Shown: positions 24,556 to 33,254 of the stretch, one piece after another
Numbering within the stretch: the stretch's first letter is position 1
Layout of the letters: each line of letters starts with the position of its first letter
The notes under the pieces: generated by a model
Database searches by the model: none
Told to the model about the DNA's origin: nothing
Seen by the model: only the letters and a program-made list of their open reading frames with translations
Position numbers and translations under genes: made by a program
Source of the DNA: Chromohalobacter canadensis
GTDB lineage: Bacteria > Pseudomonadota > Gammaproteobacteria > Pseudomonadales > Halomonadaceae
Assembly: GCF_034479555.1 (NCBI RefSeq)
Contig: NZ_CP140151.1
Location: 1,798,001-1,862,000 of the forward strand
Length of the DNA: 64,000 nucleotides
Direction: 5' to 3'

Positions 24556-25554
24556 CTAACACGGGTAGTTGTCGGGTCCCGTGTGATTGACTACCCGCTT
24601 GGTAAATAACTCAGGACGCTTGGTCTGCCATTCCTTCATCATCGCAATCGGTGATTGATGGTGCAGCGCCTTCTGCGGGATGTGGTGATTGTACAGCCAG
24701 GTGTAGCGTTTGAGCGTCTGCTCCAGGTCCTCGCCTGAGGTATAGCGCCGAGTCGCCAGCACATCGCTGATACGGCCGTTGAAGCGCTCCACCATGCCGT
24801 TTGTCTGCGGTCTTCCCGGCTTGATCAGACGGTGCTCGATACCAAGGGCCTGGCACTCTTGGTCAAACGGGTGATTCCCGCTGGGCTTGCGCTCCCCCGC
24901 CCGCGTGAAGCGATCGGTGAATGACTTGCCGTTGTCGGTCAGTACCGTCTGGACCTGGAAGGGAGCCTTCTCCTCCACCCGCTTCATGAACGCCCGCGCA
25001 TCCTTCGCGGACTGGCTGCGTCTCACCTCCAGATGGACCCAGCGCGTGGCGCGATCGATGGCGACGTACAGGTAGCGTTTTTGCTCCTCATCGGGCATCC
25101 GGGGCAGGTGCTTGATGTCGATGTGCACGTAGCCCGGCTCATAATCTTTGAAGGGCTTGTGCCGGGGTTTCTCATCGTCGCCCGCGTCCCGTCTAGACAG
25201 CTCTGCCAGTGTCGGCACCTCGCGCCGCTTGAGCATGCGATGCAGACCAGAACGCGACAAGCCAGGATTGAGGAACTCACGCGCCACGACGAGCAGATCA
25301 TCCAGGCCGAGGCGCAGGAATTCGCGCGCCGCGATCAGCACCTCTTCCTGTTCGGAAGTGAGCGTGGCCAGCAGGTTGTGACGCGTGTGCGGTCGGTCCT
25401 GGACATCGTCACGGTACCGCCAGCGCCGGATGGTCGAGACGGCGACGCCGTACTGGCGTGCTAGCTCGCTGTCGCTGATGCTGGAAGGCGCTGCCTGGAT
25501 CTCGGCCCGGATCTTCGGAGTGGTGGTCGCCTGTTTATGTAGCTTGATGTCCAT
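24556..25554 (-). CDS. IS481 family transposase
   Basis: A 332-residue DDE transposase. An N-terminal helix-turn-helix (SELARQYGVAVSTIRRW) precedes the integrase core with Asp in GYVHIDIKHLP, Asp in VQTVLTDNGKSF and Glu in QTNGMVERFNG, then YNHHIPQKALHHQSP. The start lies 91 bp inside the right end. The frame has no stop within the IS: it reads through the left repeat and ends at a TAG at 24556-24558 in host DNA, so its last three or four residues are supplied by the target. Confidence 0.92.
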   Translation of the reverse strand: MDIKLHKQATTTPKIRAEIQAAPSSISDSELARQYGVAVSTIRRWRYRDDVQDRPHTRHNLLATLTSEQEEVLIAAREFLRLGLDDLLVVAREFLNPGLSRSGLHRMLKRREVPTLAELSRRDAGDDEKPRHKPFKDYEPGYVHIDIKHLPRMPDEEQKRYLYVAIDRATRWVHLEVRRSQSAKDARAFMKRVEEKAPFQVQTVLTDNGKSFTDRFTRAGERKPSGNHPFDQECQALGIEHRLIKPGRPQTNGMVERFNGRISDVLATRRYTSGEDLEQTLKRYTWLYNHHIPQKALHHQSPIAMMKEWQTKRPELFTKRVVNHTGPDNYPC

Positions 25555-25645
25555 ATCCTTGCTCCCGGATGAACTGGTGAAGAAGCTCCTTGGCGGCCAG
25601 CAAAGGATAACTTCTATAGCTCATCTGATCATCCGGGACCCTACA
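24570..25645. mobile_element. IS481-family insertion sequence, 1,076 bp, with 6-bp target duplication
   Basis: The ends read TGTCGGGTCCCG (left, from 24570) and TGTAGGGTCCCG (right, inward from 25645), near-perfect inverted repeats opening with TGT as in IS481. The flanking GGTAGT at 24564-24569 is repeated exactly at 25646-25651. One intact transposase gene is present. The perfect duplication and the intact interrupted frame point to a recent insertion. Confidence 0.92.
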
Positions 25646-25915
25646 GGTAGTATAGAACACGAGTTCACAATCGGAGACGAGTCTGCTCAAGAGGAACATC
25701 GTGATATGATGCAAGAAATGAGTGAAGGCGATGGGGGACACCATATGTCGGAAGGTGGTGATGGCATGGCTTCGGTGACCATTGAACCCGGTGAGACCAA
25801 AGAGCTGGTTTGGACAGCTCCTGACAGTGATAAAAGCTTAGAGTATGCCTGCAACATCCCAGGTCATTATGAGTCAGGCATGTATGGTAATGTTACAGTA
25901 AAATGATGTGAATAT

Positions 25916-26581
25916 ATGAGACTGTTGCTTCTCGAAGATGATGATCTGCTTTCCGAAAGCCTGGCGGAAAGCTTGAAGGACAACGGTTACCTCGTTGACG
26001 TGGCCGACTCTATAAAGGCGGCCACGTCGCTTGCGGCAACCGAATGTTATGAACTGGCTGTTGTCGATATTGGGCTGCCTGATGGTTCTGGGCTTGAATT
26101 GGTTGCACATTGGCATAAGCAAAATCGTGACATGCCTATTTTGGTTCTTACGGCAAGGGATACTTGGGAAGATAAAGTGTCTGGATTAGAAACTGGCGCA
26201 GATGATTATTTGACAAAGCCGTTTCATGAGGCCGAGTTATTGGCGAGACTTAAAGCATTGCTTAGGCGTCGCTCTGGTAGTGTATCTCAAATATTGACAG
26301 TTAACGGGGTTTCCTTAGATGAGGCTGGGCAGTCGGTTTGTACAGAAAGTCTTCCTTGGCGTTCGCTAACGGCAACTGAATTTCGACTGTTGCGTTATCT
26401 AATGCACCATCCCGATCGTGTGCATTCTAAAGATCATTTGCTCGATCAACTTTATGCGCTTGAACAAGATGCAGCTGAGTCTAATCTGGTGGAAGTGTAT
26501 GTTGCCCGGCTGCGCCGGTATTTAGGTAAGGCGTTGATACAAACACGCCGCGGCCAGGGGTACTTATTTGTATCGCATTGA
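25916..26581 (+). CDS. OmpR-family response regulator, copper island (CopR/QseB-like)
   Basis: A 221-residue two-domain regulator. The receiver (1-115) has the acidic pocket LLLEDDD, the phospho-acceptor Asp in LAVVDIGLPDGSG near residue 51 and the conserved Lys in DDYLTKPFH. The C-terminal winged helix (about 125-221) has LTATEFRLLRYLMHHPDRVHS and RRGQGYLF. It starts 9 bp after the cupredoxin stop and overlaps the kinase gene. It most likely binds the TTCAG direct repeats before the cupredoxin and copA and switches them on with copper. Codon use is more AT-rich than in the core genes. PmrA/QseB-type signals cannot be excluded. Confidence 0.88.
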   Translation: MRLLLLEDDDLLSESLAESLKDNGYLVDVADSIKAATSLAATECYELAVVDIGLPDGSGLELVAHWHKQNRDMPILVLTARDTWEDKVSGLETGADDYLTKPFHEAELLARLKALLRRRSGSVSQILTVNGVSLDEAGQSVCTESLPWRSLTATEFRLLRYLMHHPDRVHSKDHLLDQLYALEQDAAESNLVEVYVARLRRYLGKALIQTRRGQGYLFVSH

Positions 26582-27899
26582 TTGGCATAGCTTGCGGTTT
26601 CGCCTGCTAGCTTGGCTAGGAAGCGTGGCGCTTATAGTCGTGGTCGTGACATGGTTGATGCACGGCTTTTTTTTGGAAAGTATCGCCAAGGACTTTCTTG
26701 GTGAGCGCCTGCGTAGAGAGGCCGATCATGCTGTTTCTCAGTTGGGTGAAGAACGTTCCCTGGTCCCTGAGTCATTACAGTCTGTGAGCAAAAGTTATCA
26801 GGTTTTTCACCACCTGTATGTGCTGTCTATTGGCGATAGTGTTAGTGCCTCGGATCCGAAGTGGCAGACAAGACTTTCTCCACTGCTCGCAAGTGACCGT
26901 GATTCCTTGGTAGAAGTAGAAGAAGGGGGGCGCCACTTACTGGTCTATCGTCGCCATTTTAGCTGGGAAGATAGTAACGGTGTTTTGCTTATTGGGGAAG
27001 ACTTTTCACAAGTGGAGGCTGGGCTTGCAACCTTGCATTGGTGGGTGGGGGCGGTCGCAGGAGCCTTGTTAATAGTATTGATAGTGCTTAACATGTTGGC
27101 AGTCAATCGTGGCTTGAAGCCATTGAGGGAACTACGCGAACAACTTGATGCACTACAAGCGGGGCAGCGTCGGCGGTTCTCAGTATTGGTACCTTCCGAA
27201 TTGAATGTCCTCGTCGAGCAGCTCAACCGTTTCATGGATGATATAGATTCACGCTTACAGCACTCGCGTGAGTCGGCGGCGAATCTTTCTCACGCGTTGA
27301 AGACGCCATTGGCTGCCGTGACACAGGTGCTTCGTGGGAATCGGCCAATTGATGATGATCGACGCCTCAAGTTGCTCGTAAGGATAGAAAGTATTAATGC
27401 TCAGCTTGATGCTGAGCTGCGCCGCTCTCGAATCGCGGGTCCCAATATGGGGAGGGTGACTCATTTAATGAACGATAGTCCTCGCCTTATAGATATGTTT
27501 CGTGGTCTTTACCCGGAAAAAGAGTTCCAAATAACGTATTCTAATGTTGACCGGGATCAGATACCCATAGAGCCCCACGACTTTTCGGAAATGCTCGGTA
27601 TATTATTAGATAATGGAGGTAAATGGGCGAAATACTATATTTGCTGTGATATAAGGTTATTAACAGAAATGCTAGTGATAACCGTCGATGATGATGGCCC
27701 TGGTGTGGTGGAAAGCGATTTGCCTAGGTTGGGCGAGCGGGGCAAGCGTTTGGACGAGCGCCATCCGGGGTATGGCTTGGGGTTGTCCATCTTGACTCAG
27801 CTAGCTGCGCGCTATGCTGGATACGCACAATTTTCCCATAGCTCACTTGGTGGGTTGCGCGCTAAGGTGACGCTGACCTTGGCAGAGGGGGCGAGGTAA
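26568..27899 (+). CDS. Membrane sensor histidine kinase, copper island (CopS-like)
   Basis: A 443-residue kinase. TM1 is near 10-28 (LLAWLGSVALIVVVVTWL), a periplasmic sensor of about 130 residues follows, and TM2 is near 155-180 (WVGAVAGALLIVLIVLNML). Then come HAMP, the phospho-acceptor SHALKTPLAAVTQ, the N box LLDNGGKWA (Gly replaces the usual Ala), DDDGPGV and GLGLSIL. The TTG at 26568 is preceded by AGGGG and overlaps the regulator by 14 bp, so translation is coupled. A copper or other envelope signal is inferred from context. No His/Met-rich motif is obvious in the sensor domain. Confidence 0.87.
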   Translation: MYRIDWHSLRFRLLAWLGSVALIVVVVTWLMHGFFLESIAKDFLGERLRREADHAVSQLGEERSLVPESLQSVSKSYQVFHHLYVLSIGDSVSASDPKWQTRLSPLLASDRDSLVEVEEGGRHLLVYRRHFSWEDSNGVLLIGEDFSQVEAGLATLHWWVGAVAGALLIVLIVLNMLAVNRGLKPLRELREQLDALQAGQRRRFSVLVPSELNVLVEQLNRFMDDIDSRLQHSRESAANLSHALKTPLAAVTQVLRGNRPIDDDRRLKLLVRIESINAQLDAELRRSRIAGPNMGRVTHLMNDSPRLIDMFRGLYPEKEFQITYSNVDRDQIPIEPHDFSEMLGILLDNGGKWAKYYICCDIRLLTEMLVITVDDDGPGVVESDLPRLGERGKRLDERHPGYGLGLSILTQLAARYAGYAQFSHSSLGGLRAKVTLTLAEGAR

Positions 27900-27906
27900 C
27901 AGTTCG

Positions 27907-27922
27907 TTCAGTTTTGATTCAG
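27907..27922 (+). promoter_or_regulatory. OmpR-type direct repeat upstream of copA
   Basis: TTCAG at 27907-27911 and at 27918-27922 are 11 bp apart, matching the site before the cupredoxin gene. It lies 48 bp before the copA start, right after the kinase stop, so copAB probably has its own copper-regulated promoter. A clear -10 was not seen. Confidence 0.5.
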
Positions 27923-27969
27923 CTTGTTCTGGCAGGATAGGGCCATGTAAAACCTAACGGGAGTTGTAC

Positions 27970-29766
27970 ATGGCACGCTCACCTGTTGTATCGCGCCCCT
28001 TCTCGCGCCGCCAGATATTGAAAGGGGGGGCTGCGCTTGGGCTGGGCTCCGCAGCCGCTATGGGCATGAGTCCTGCCTGGGCCAATCCCTGGGGGCGCAC
28101 AAACGTCTATTCCAAAGGCGTTGAAGAAGGGCCAGAGGTGGCATTAGCCATTCGCCGTGAGTCCATTCCGATTGACGGCAAAGAGGCTCGCCCCTTTAGT
28201 ATTAACGGCAGCAGCCCCGGCCCGCTGATCCGCCTTAAGGAAGGCCAGGACGCCGTATTACGCGTCACCAACCTGCTCGACGAACCCACCTCAATCCACT
28301 GGCACGGTTTGATTCTTCCTTCCGGCATGGACGGCGTGCCGGGCGTCAGTTTTGCCGGTATTGAGCCAGGCGAGACCTTTACCTACCGCTTTCCCGTACG
28401 CCAGAACGGCACCTATTGGTATCACAGCCACTCGGGCCTTCAGGAACAGGTGGGGCATGTGGGGCCGCTGATTGTTGATGCCGCCGAGCGTGAACCCTTC
28501 CGCTATGACCGCGAGCATGTGCTGCTTTTGACTGACTGGACTTTCGAAAATCCTGCGTCGGTATTTCGTAATTTGAAAACCATGGAAGGCTATTACAACT
28601 TCCAAGAGCGCACGATGGCTGATTTCTTTGCCGATGTTCGACGTGAAGGCTTTTCAGACACGGTGGAAATGCGCCGAATGTGGTCAAAAATGCGCATGAG
28701 TTCGCGGGATATCGCCGATGTGACTGGCAGCACTTACACTTACCTGCTAAATGGCCGCGCCCCCGAGGAGAACTGGACGGCGTTGTTCAAGGCGGGTGAG
28801 CGCGTGCGCCTTCGAGTGATTAACGGTTCGGCGATGTCGTATTTCGATGTGCGCATTCCCGGCCTGAAAATGACCGTGGTAGCCGCCGATGGCCAGCCAG
28901 TGCAACCCGTGCCTGTGGACGAATTCCGCATTGGTGTGGCCGAGACCTACGACGTGCTGGTCTCCCCCGAAGACGATCAAGCTTATACGATCTTTGCTGA
29001 ATCAATGGATCGCAGCGGCTACGCCCGTGCCACCCTGGCCCCACGTGATGGCATGCAGGCTGAAATCCCCAAGCGCCGCCAAATTGCCGACCGCGGGATG
29101 GAAGGGATGGCAGCTGGCGCAATGGTGGGCATGAAAGGAATGGATCATTCCGGCATGTCCAGAGATGACATGGAGGGCATGGACCACTCCAATATGTCCG
29201 GCGGAGACATGGAGGGCATGGACCACGGCAGCGGCGACGGCATGGCGAAAGAAAAAGCCAAGACGCGCGAGAATGGCATGCTTGTGGCCGGTGAGGCCCA
29301 GCCGGGCTCACGCTATGGCGAGGCAGGCATCGGCATCGACCCCGACGAGCGCCGTATGCTGGTCTACCGCGACCTGAAAGCCTTCACCCCATGGCCTGAC
29401 CGGCGCGGCCCCGGCCGCGAGCTGGAGCTGCATTTGACCGGCAACATGGAACGCTACATGTGGTCGTTCGATGGCAAGAAATTCAGCGAAGTCTCAGGCC
29501 CTATCCACTTTGAAAAGGATGAGCGTCTGCGCCTGATCTTGATCAATGACACCATGATGGAGCACCCCATTCATCTTCACGGTATGTGGATGGAGCTGGA
29601 AAACGGCCAGGGTGAGTTAATTCCACGCAAGCATACCCTGAACGTGAAGCCCGGTGAGCGGGTCTCCGCGCTTATCACGGCAGATGCGGAAGGAAGCTGG
29701 GCTTTTCACTGTCACCTTCTTTACCACATGGAAGCTGGCATGTTCCGCGTTGTTCAGGTTTCTTGA
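27970..29766 (+). CDS. copA: Copper resistance multicopper oxidase CopA
   Basis: A 598-residue periplasmic multicopper oxidase that detoxifies Cu(I). A Tat signal is present (FSRRQILKGGAALGLG). Copper sites are HWHGLILPSG near residue 109, YWYHSHSG near 149, HPIHLHGMW near 531 and FHCHLLYHMEAGMF near 577, giving the four His-rich clusters and the Cys/Met type-1 site. A Met-rich segment between about 376 and 425 repeats MDHxxM motifs, as in Pseudomonas CopA. The ATG at 27970 has GGGAG upstream; a TTG two codons earlier is in frame. It is followed 9 bp later by copB. Confidence 0.96.
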   Translation: MARSPVVSRPFSRRQILKGGAALGLGSAAAMGMSPAWANPWGRTNVYSKGVEEGPEVALAIRRESIPIDGKEARPFSINGSSPGPLIRLKEGQDAVLRVTNLLDEPTSIHWHGLILPSGMDGVPGVSFAGIEPGETFTYRFPVRQNGTYWYHSHSGLQEQVGHVGPLIVDAAEREPFRYDREHVLLLTDWTFENPASVFRNLKTMEGYYNFQERTMADFFADVRREGFSDTVEMRRMWSKMRMSSRDIADVTGSTYTYLLNGRAPEENWTALFKAGERVRLRVINGSAMSYFDVRIPGLKMTVVAADGQPVQPVPVDEFRIGVAETYDVLVSPEDDQAYTIFAESMDRSGYARATLAPRDGMQAEIPKRRQIADRGMEGMAAGAMVGMKGMDHSGMSRDDMEGMDHSNMSGGDMEGMDHGSGDGMAKEKAKTRENGMLVAGEAQPGSRYGEAGIGIDPDERRMLVYRDLKAFTPWPDRRGPGRELELHLTGNMERYMWSFDGKKFSEVSGPIHFEKDERLRLILINDTMMEHPIHLHGMWMELENGQGELIPRKHTLNVKPGERVSALITADAEGSWAFHCHLLYHMEAGMFRVVQVS

Positions 29767-29775
29767 GGAGGCAGT

Positions 29776-30540
29776 ATGAAGATAAAACTTTACCTCGTGG
29801 GTGTGAGTGCGGCATTCATCTTTGCTTCCTTGGCTAAAGCTGATGATGGTTACGATGCTCCTGATGGCTGGCCATCCCCTATCGTGGAGCATAATCAAGG
29901 CACGGCACAATTTGATCGGCTTGAATATAGTATTCCGGAGAATGGTAAGGATGCCATGGTATGGGACTTCCAGGGGTGGTACGGCAGCGACGTTAACCGT
30001 ATGTACGTAAAATCGGAAGGTGAAAATATTCAGGGAGACGGTGAAGACGCCGAGTTTGAGTCCCTGGAGCTACTCTATAGCCGGTTGATTGCCGATTTTT
30101 GGGAGCTGCAGGGTGGCGTGGGTTACCAAGGGGGTGTGTTCTCTGATGATCATGAAGAGCGAACCTACGGTGTCGTTGGGTTGCAAGGGGTTATGCCATA
30201 TGAAATTGAGACCGATGTAGCCTTGCAAGTGAGTGACGAAGGAGATGTATCTGCTAGTTTCGAGGGAGAATATGACTTTCGACTTACTCAGCGACTCTAT
30301 GTACAGCCACGCACGGAAATCGCCATGGCCGCCAATGAAGTCAAAGAATTTGGCGTTGGCGAAGGGCTAAACTCCGTGCGTGTCGGCATGCGTTTGGGTT
30401 ATGAGGTGACCCGCCGCGTCGCGCCTTACGTGGGCGCTTACTGGGAAAAAGAGTATGGCGATACTGCGGATTTTTCCCGTGCAGGTGGGGACAGGACCGA
30501 AGATACCGGCGTAGTTGCGGGCGTCAGGTTAATCTTATAA
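29776..30540 (+). CDS. copB: Copper resistance outer-membrane protein CopB
   Basis: A 254-residue outer-membrane beta-barrel protein. A signal peptide (KLYLVGVSAAFIFASLAKA) is followed by DDGYDAPDGWPSPIVEHN, and then by the CopB core with MVWDFQGWYGSDVNRMYVKSEG, LLYSRLIADFWELQGGVGYQ, and RLYVQPRTEIAMAANEVKEFGVGEGL. Barrel strands run to the end. GAGGAG precedes the ATG. Many CopB proteins have a Met/His-rich N-terminal region that is missing here, so this is the short form. It is the last gene of the copper island. Confidence 0.92.
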   Translation: MKIKLYLVGVSAAFIFASLAKADDGYDAPDGWPSPIVEHNQGTAQFDRLEYSIPENGKDAMVWDFQGWYGSDVNRMYVKSEGENIQGDGEDAEFESLELLYSRLIADFWELQGGVGYQGGVFSDDHEERTYGVVGLQGVMPYEIETDVALQVSDEGDVSASFEGEYDFRLTQRLYVQPRTEIAMAANEVKEFGVGEGLNSVRVGMRLGYEVTRRVAPYVGAYWEKEYGDTADFSRAGGDRTEDTGVVAGVRLIL

Positions 30541-30724
30541 GCCCTCCGGCGGATTCAGGGTAATGTCAGATGGTGTTTTGGAAGTGCATGAGCTTTGGCG
30601 CAAATACGTCTTGGGGGGACGGTGAGCCGGTGAGGGGCGCACGGTAGTGTGTGTTCGGATGATGTTGCGCTACCTTGATCACTGCGCTGCCGTCTCGAGC
30701 ACCATTGCCAGGGGAGAATTTGCC

Positions 30725-31144
30725 ATGACCGTGATGACCGCCGCCGCCATAGAGGAGTTCCTCGACGAGGTCTTTCCACAGCGACAAGGCACCATCGAAG
30801 GCGTGGGCGAAATGCGCGCGACCATGAGCTTGGCCATCGAGGATGAACATTTGCGCCCCGGTGGTTGTGTCTCGGGGCCCACGCTGATGGGGCTGGCGGA
30901 TGTTTGCCTGTACGTGGCGATTCTGGCCCAGATCGGCCCGGAGCCGATGGCGGTGACCACGGACTTCAACTGCCACTTCCTGCGCCGCGCGCGCGGCGAC
31001 CGCGATCTCATCGCCAATGCGCACGTCGTCAAGCTGGGCGAGCGCCTGGCGGTAGGCGAAGTGCGTTTGTTCCCCGCTGGCGACGAGGAACCGGTGGCAA
31101 CCGTCACCGCGACCTATGCGCTACCCGAGCATGACGACGACTGA
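30725..31144 (+). CDS. PaaI-family hotdog thioesterase
   Basis: A 139-residue single hotdog domain. The helix segment GGCVSGPTLMGLADVCLYVAIL holds the residues that normally bind the thioester, and AVTTDFNCHFLRRA is the strand that follows. Such proteins hydrolyse acyl-CoA thioesters as tetramers in the cytosol. The usual HGG is CVSG here, so the exact catalytic set is uncertain. The ATG at 30725 was chosen over upstream in-frame starts because GGGGAG precedes it. The gene marks the return to core-type GC content. Confidence 0.8.
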   Translation: MTVMTAAAIEEFLDEVFPQRQGTIEGVGEMRATMSLAIEDEHLRPGGCVSGPTLMGLADVCLYVAILAQIGPEPMAVTTDFNCHFLRRARGDRDLIANAHVVKLGERLAVGEVRLFPAGDEEPVATVTATYALPEHDDD

Positions 31145-31151
31145 CGTCGGC

Positions 31152-31535
31152 TCAATCAGCGAGGCGCTGACGCCAGGCGCATACCGCCAACGTCAGCCAG
31201 CCGGCCATCAGCAACAGTCCGCCGAGCGGCGTGATGGGCCCCAGCCAATGGGCGCCGGTCAGGGCCAGTAGATACAGCGAGCCGGAAAACGCCGCCATCC
31301 CCATGCTCCATAGCCAGAGCGCTGCCCGCTGCCCTTTCAGCGGTTGCTGTACCCGCCAGATGAGTACCGCCATGGCGGCCAGGGTGTGCCAGGCTTGGTA
31401 ACGCACGCCGGTGTCGAAGGCGTCGAGTCGTGTGGGCGAGAGCGTGCCGCCCAGCGCGTGGGCGCCGAACGCGCCCGCCACCACGACCACGAAGCCGCTC
31501 AAGGCGACGAGTATCCAGCCACGACAGTTGTGCAT
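31152..31535 (-). CDS. DUF423 (YgdD-type) small membrane protein
   Basis: A 127-residue inner-membrane protein with four predicted helices. The family signature GAFGAHAL near residue 24 and TGVRYQAWHTLAAMAVL near residue 42 identify DUF423. TPLGGLLLMAGWLTLA forms the last helix. The function is unknown. It converges on the thioesterase gene with only 7 bp between stops and diverges from the alanine symporter. Confidence 0.88.
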   Translation of the reverse strand: MHNCRGWILVALSGFVVVVAGAFGAHALGGTLSPTRLDAFDTGVRYQAWHTLAAMAVLIWRVQQPLKGQRAALWLWSMGMAAFSGSLYLLALTGAHWLGPITPLGGLLLMAGWLTLAVCAWRQRLAD

Positions 31536-31716
31536 GTCTCATCCTTTATCACTGACTACGCTGAAACGGTGAGTGAGCGCCGGAATGTCATCCCGGGGCC
31601 CGGTATCGCCGCGCTGGCGCTTACCCTATGGCGTCGCTTACGCCATGACAAGCCTCTCGGGATGGCGTATCGTCGCGGCCTTGCCGATCTCAAGAATCAT
31701 AATGGAGCATTAATCC

Positions 31717-33198
31717 ATGGACTCTCTCGCCAGTCTCGTCGCACCGCTGCACGATGCTATCTACGCGGTGATGACCCCTGTCAGCGATTTCATCTGGTCG
31801 TATATTCTCGTTTATCTCTTGTTAGGCGCGGGGGTGTTGTTCACCGTGCTGACGCGTGGCATGCAGTTTCGGCTGTTCGGTCACATGGCGCGCGTGACTT
31901 TCAATAGCCGTGGCGCGGGCGAGGGCGTCAGCGGGTTCCAGGCATTTGCCACGTCGCTGGCGGCGCGCGTGGGCACCGGGAACTTGGCTGGTGTGGCCAT
32001 CGCGTTGTGGATCGGCGGCCCGGGGGCGATCTTCTGGATGTGGATCACCGCGTTGGTCGGGTTCGCCACCTCGTTCGTCGAGTCGACCCTGGCGCAGGTC
32101 TACAAGAAGCGCCACGAAGACGGTGTGTACCGCGGCGGTCCCGCCTACTATATCGAGCGCACGCTCGGCTGGCGTTGGATGAGTCTGCTGTTCGCCTTCT
32201 TTCTGCTGGTGGCCTATGGTCTGGCGTTTAACGGCGCCCAGGCCAACACCATCGCCCAGGGCATGAACCAGGCTTTCGGCATGCCCAATTGGGTCACCGG
32301 TTTGATTTTGGTCGGTGTCGTGGCCGTGGTCATCTATGGCGGGCTCAAGTCCATCGCGCGCACGGCGGAGAAGATCGTGCCGATCATGGCCATCGCCTAC
32401 TTGCTGGTGGCGCTGGTGGTGCTGGCGCTCAACATCACCGCAGTGCCGGATATGCTGGCGCTGATCGTCAAGAGTGCCTTCGGCTATGGGCCCGCAGTGG
32501 GTGGCGCGGCCGGCTATGCCATCAAGACGGCGATGGAGAACGGCATCAAGCGTGGCCTGTTTTCCAATGAGGCCGGCATGGGCTCGGCGCCTAATGCGGC
32601 GGCCCAGGCCAACGTCAAGCATCCTGCCGCGCAGGGCTTGGTGCAGTCGTTCGGCGTGTTCGTCGATACCCTGGTCATCTGCAGCTGCACGGCGGTGGTG
32701 ATCCTGCTTTCCGGCGTCTACGAGAAGTTGATGGCCAATTCGCCGGGACAGGACATCGTCGGCATCCAGCTCACCCAGGATGCGATGGCGGATCACTTCG
32801 GCGGCTTCGGTGAGGTCTTCATCGCCGTGGCGATTTTGCTGTTCGCCTTCACCTCGATCATTGCCAACTTCTCGTTCGCCACGGTCAATATCGAGTACAT
32901 GTTCAAGCGCCATGCCAAGGGCGCGGTACAAGCGTTGCGCCTGGCCGTGCTGGCCATGGTGATGATCGGCTCGGTGTCGCAACTAACCTTCGTATGGGAC
33001 TTCGCCGATCTGTCCATGGGGCTGATGGCGACCACCAACCTGATCGCGATCCTGATCCTGGCGCCGATCGCCATGCGTGTGCTCAAGGACTACGAGCGCC
33101 AGCGTCGCGAAGGCGTCAAGGAGCCGCGCTTCGACCCCAAGATCCTCAAGCGCCCCGACCAGGTAGATGACGACGTATGGCCGTCCAAGAATTCTTGA
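31717..33198 (+). CDS. Alanine/glycine:cation symporter (AgcS/DAACS family)
   Basis: A 493-residue inner-membrane transporter with about 11 helices that takes up alanine or glycine with Na+. Family motifs are FQAFATSLAARVGTGNLAGV near residue 72 and SNEAGMGSAPNAAAQA near residue 285. The length is typical. An Na+-coupled carrier suits a halophile. The ATG at 31717 has GGAG upstream. The stop lies 56 bp before thiS, but a strong -10 in the gap suggests separate transcription. Confidence 0.93.
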   Translation: MDSLASLVAPLHDAIYAVMTPVSDFIWSYILVYLLLGAGVLFTVLTRGMQFRLFGHMARVTFNSRGAGEGVSGFQAFATSLAARVGTGNLAGVAIALWIGGPGAIFWMWITALVGFATSFVESTLAQVYKKRHEDGVYRGGPAYYIERTLGWRWMSLLFAFFLLVAYGLAFNGAQANTIAQGMNQAFGMPNWVTGLILVGVVAVVIYGGLKSIARTAEKIVPIMAIAYLLVALVVLALNITAVPDMLALIVKSAFGYGPAVGGAAGYAIKTAMENGIKRGLFSNEAGMGSAPNAAAQANVKHPAAQGLVQSFGVFVDTLVICSCTAVVILLSGVYEKLMANSPGQDIVGIQLTQDAMADHFGGFGEVFIAVAILLFAFTSIIANFSFATVNIEYMFKRHAKGAVQALRLAVLAMVMIGSVSQLTFVWDFADLSMGLMATTNLIAILILAPIAMRVLKDYERQRREGVKEPRFDPKILKRPDQVDDDVWPSKNS

Positions 33199-33214
33199 AC
33201 ACGGCATTTGGCGT

Positions 33215-33254
33215 TATAATGGCGGTCTCTCCCCACCTAACGTGAGAGGCCGCC
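33215..33254 (+). promoter_or_regulatory. thiS promoter -10 and an 11-bp stem covering the ribosome site
   Basis: TATAAT stands at 33215-33220, but no matching -35 is at 17 bp (TTGAAC at 33195-33200 is 14 bp away). Arms 33221-33231 and 33244-33254 pair over 11 bp, one of them G-U, ending at the base before the thiS ATG and including GAGAGG, the likely ribosome site. A transcript from this -10 would start inside the left arm, so the full stem would form only in read-through RNA from the symporter gene. Confidence 0.5.

Larger units (their letters stand above)
24348..25906 (+). pseudogene. Secreted type-1 copper protein (cupredoxin), split by an IS481-family element
   Basis: The two halves are 24348-24569 and 25652-25906 once the IS and one copy of the duplication are removed. 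They join in frame to a 158-residue protein. It starts with a signal peptide (MYKKHLVSSLLAISLSTLAA...SWASA), then a plastocyanin-like half (AGDMWFDPEDIEASTGETIKFE), a Met/His-rich insert (HRDMMQEMSEGDGGHHM), and the copper ligands His in IEHEFTI, then Cys, His and Met in YACNIPGHYESGM. The IS falls three residues before the first His ligand, so the intact half lacks all four. It would be a periplasmic copper carrier in the cop operon. The gene as it stands cannot make the holoprotein. Confidence 0.85.
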
